From a virus: 45,826 nucleotides of DNA. The notes under the pieces were generated by a model. The model was given only the letters and a program-made list of their open reading frames with translations. It had not been told where the DNA came from and did no database searches. The position numbers were made by a program, and so were the translations under genes. The stretch covers positions 1 to 45,826 of the IMG/VR virus record IMGVR_UViG_3300022562_001035, one strand, 5' to 3'. Positions 45,625 to 45,826 of this stretch are shown piece after piece (position 1 is the stretch's first letter; each line of letters opens with the position of its first letter).

Positions 45625-45679
45625 GATCTATCCGTCGCGCCGCTGGACGAATCGATCCCCGGCCCTCGCGTGTGCTGGC

Positions 45680-45826
45680 TCATCGTCGCCTAGCCTGCCT
45701 GCGCCTGGCTAGCTCTTGAGCCGCGGCCTTCAACGTCTCGCGCGTCGGCCTCGGCGCGATGATGGTCGGGCCACGGTCACCGTGATTGAAGGCGCGCGAG
45801 ACCGCGTCGACAAAATCGTCCTTGGC
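45680..45826 (-). CDS. terL: Terminase large subunit, C-terminal end (other side of the join)
   Basis: The terL frame that leaves the window at base 1 re-enters here: 45690-45826 repeats 1-137, and three extra Arg codons lead to TGA at 45682-45680. Same gene as at 1-1613, not a second copy. Confidence 0.9.
   Translation of the reverse strand, partial: AKDDFVDAVSRAFNHGDRGPTIIAPRPTRETLKAAAQELARRRQARRR
45690..45826. repeat. Terminal direct repeat, copy 2
   Basis: Identical to 1-137; marks closure of the circle at 45,689 bp. Confidence 0.95.

Noticed and set aside
45468-45683. Minus-strand ORF starting in an ATGA overlap with the terL stop
   Set aside because: Ser/Arg/Pro-rich, without motifs; the 45409-45624 frame over the same bases has an ordered helix and a family-like pattern.
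1-45826. tRNA genes, integrase or att sites
   Set aside because: No cloverleaf-like segment with a T-loop GTTCRANNC pattern and no tyrosine or serine recombinase motifs were noticed on reading; a tRNAscan and profile search would settle it.

Overview
The window is a complete, circularly closed genome of a tailed phage with a contractile tail (myovirus type). Bases 1-137 recur exactly at 45690-45826, so the unique length is 45,689 bp and the last gene (terminase large subunit) runs across the join. Coding is very dense: most neighbouring genes overlap by 1-4 bases (ATGA, GTGA or TGATG junctions). The DNA is GC-rich with strong G/C preference at third codon positions. No integrase, tRNA, DNA polymerase or CRISPR array was seen. 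The host is not identified by sequence. High GC together with short Cys-rich lipoproteins carrying CxxGxxC-like repeats points to a Myxococcota-like (former deltaproteobacterial) host; this is an inference.

Layout. (1) Minus strand, 6670 down to 1 and across the join: Zn-finger and hypothetical proteins, a Cys-rich lipoprotein, a terminase small subunit candidate, small DNA-binding proteins, then terminase large subunit. (2) Plus strand, 6730-22436: the early/replication block, made of many small hypothetical and HTH proteins, an HNH nuclease, a single-strand-annealing-type protein, a replication-initiator-like winged-helix protein, a DnaC-type AAA+ helicase loader, a DUF3850/ASCH-like protein, an adenine-methyltransferase-like protein and a GcrA/Myb-like HTH protein. 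It ends with a probable tail-fibre gene at 22446-23477. (3) Minus strand, 45624 down to 23474: the virion block. In transcription order it holds an Acb2/Tad1-hairpin-like protein, portal, small membrane proteins, capsid protease/scaffold (DUF2213), decoration protein, major capsid (DUF2184), connectors (DUF4054, gp10-like, terminator), sheath (DUF3383), tube (DUF3277), tail chaperone with a -1 frameshift, tape measure, baseplate (Dit-like, plug, hub, Gp138 spike, gp25-like, J, DUF2612), and a small membrane/lipoprotein cassette that looks like the lysis region. No endolysin is recognisable.

How it works together. Terminase, portal, protease and capsid build and fill the head. The DUF4054-to-tube genes join head and tail and form the contractile tube. 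The J/hub/spike set forms the baseplate. The plus block appears to recruit the host replisome (helicase loader plus initiator) and to run recombination (annealing protein plus HNH nuclease).

Most notable observations: a recurring extended -10 box TGGTANNNT placed 6 bases before a start codon (leaderless transcripts), at the central divergent promoter, at the terminase small subunit and at plus-strand ORFs antisense to the late operon; an N-terminal peptide S-x-L-H-T-x-G-Y-R-P shared by three otherwise unrelated proteins in three different operons; two well-formed genes nested in another frame of the initiator-like ORF; a portal with an excisionase-like HTH tail; and a small protein resembling the Acb2/Tad1 signal-nucleotide sponges.
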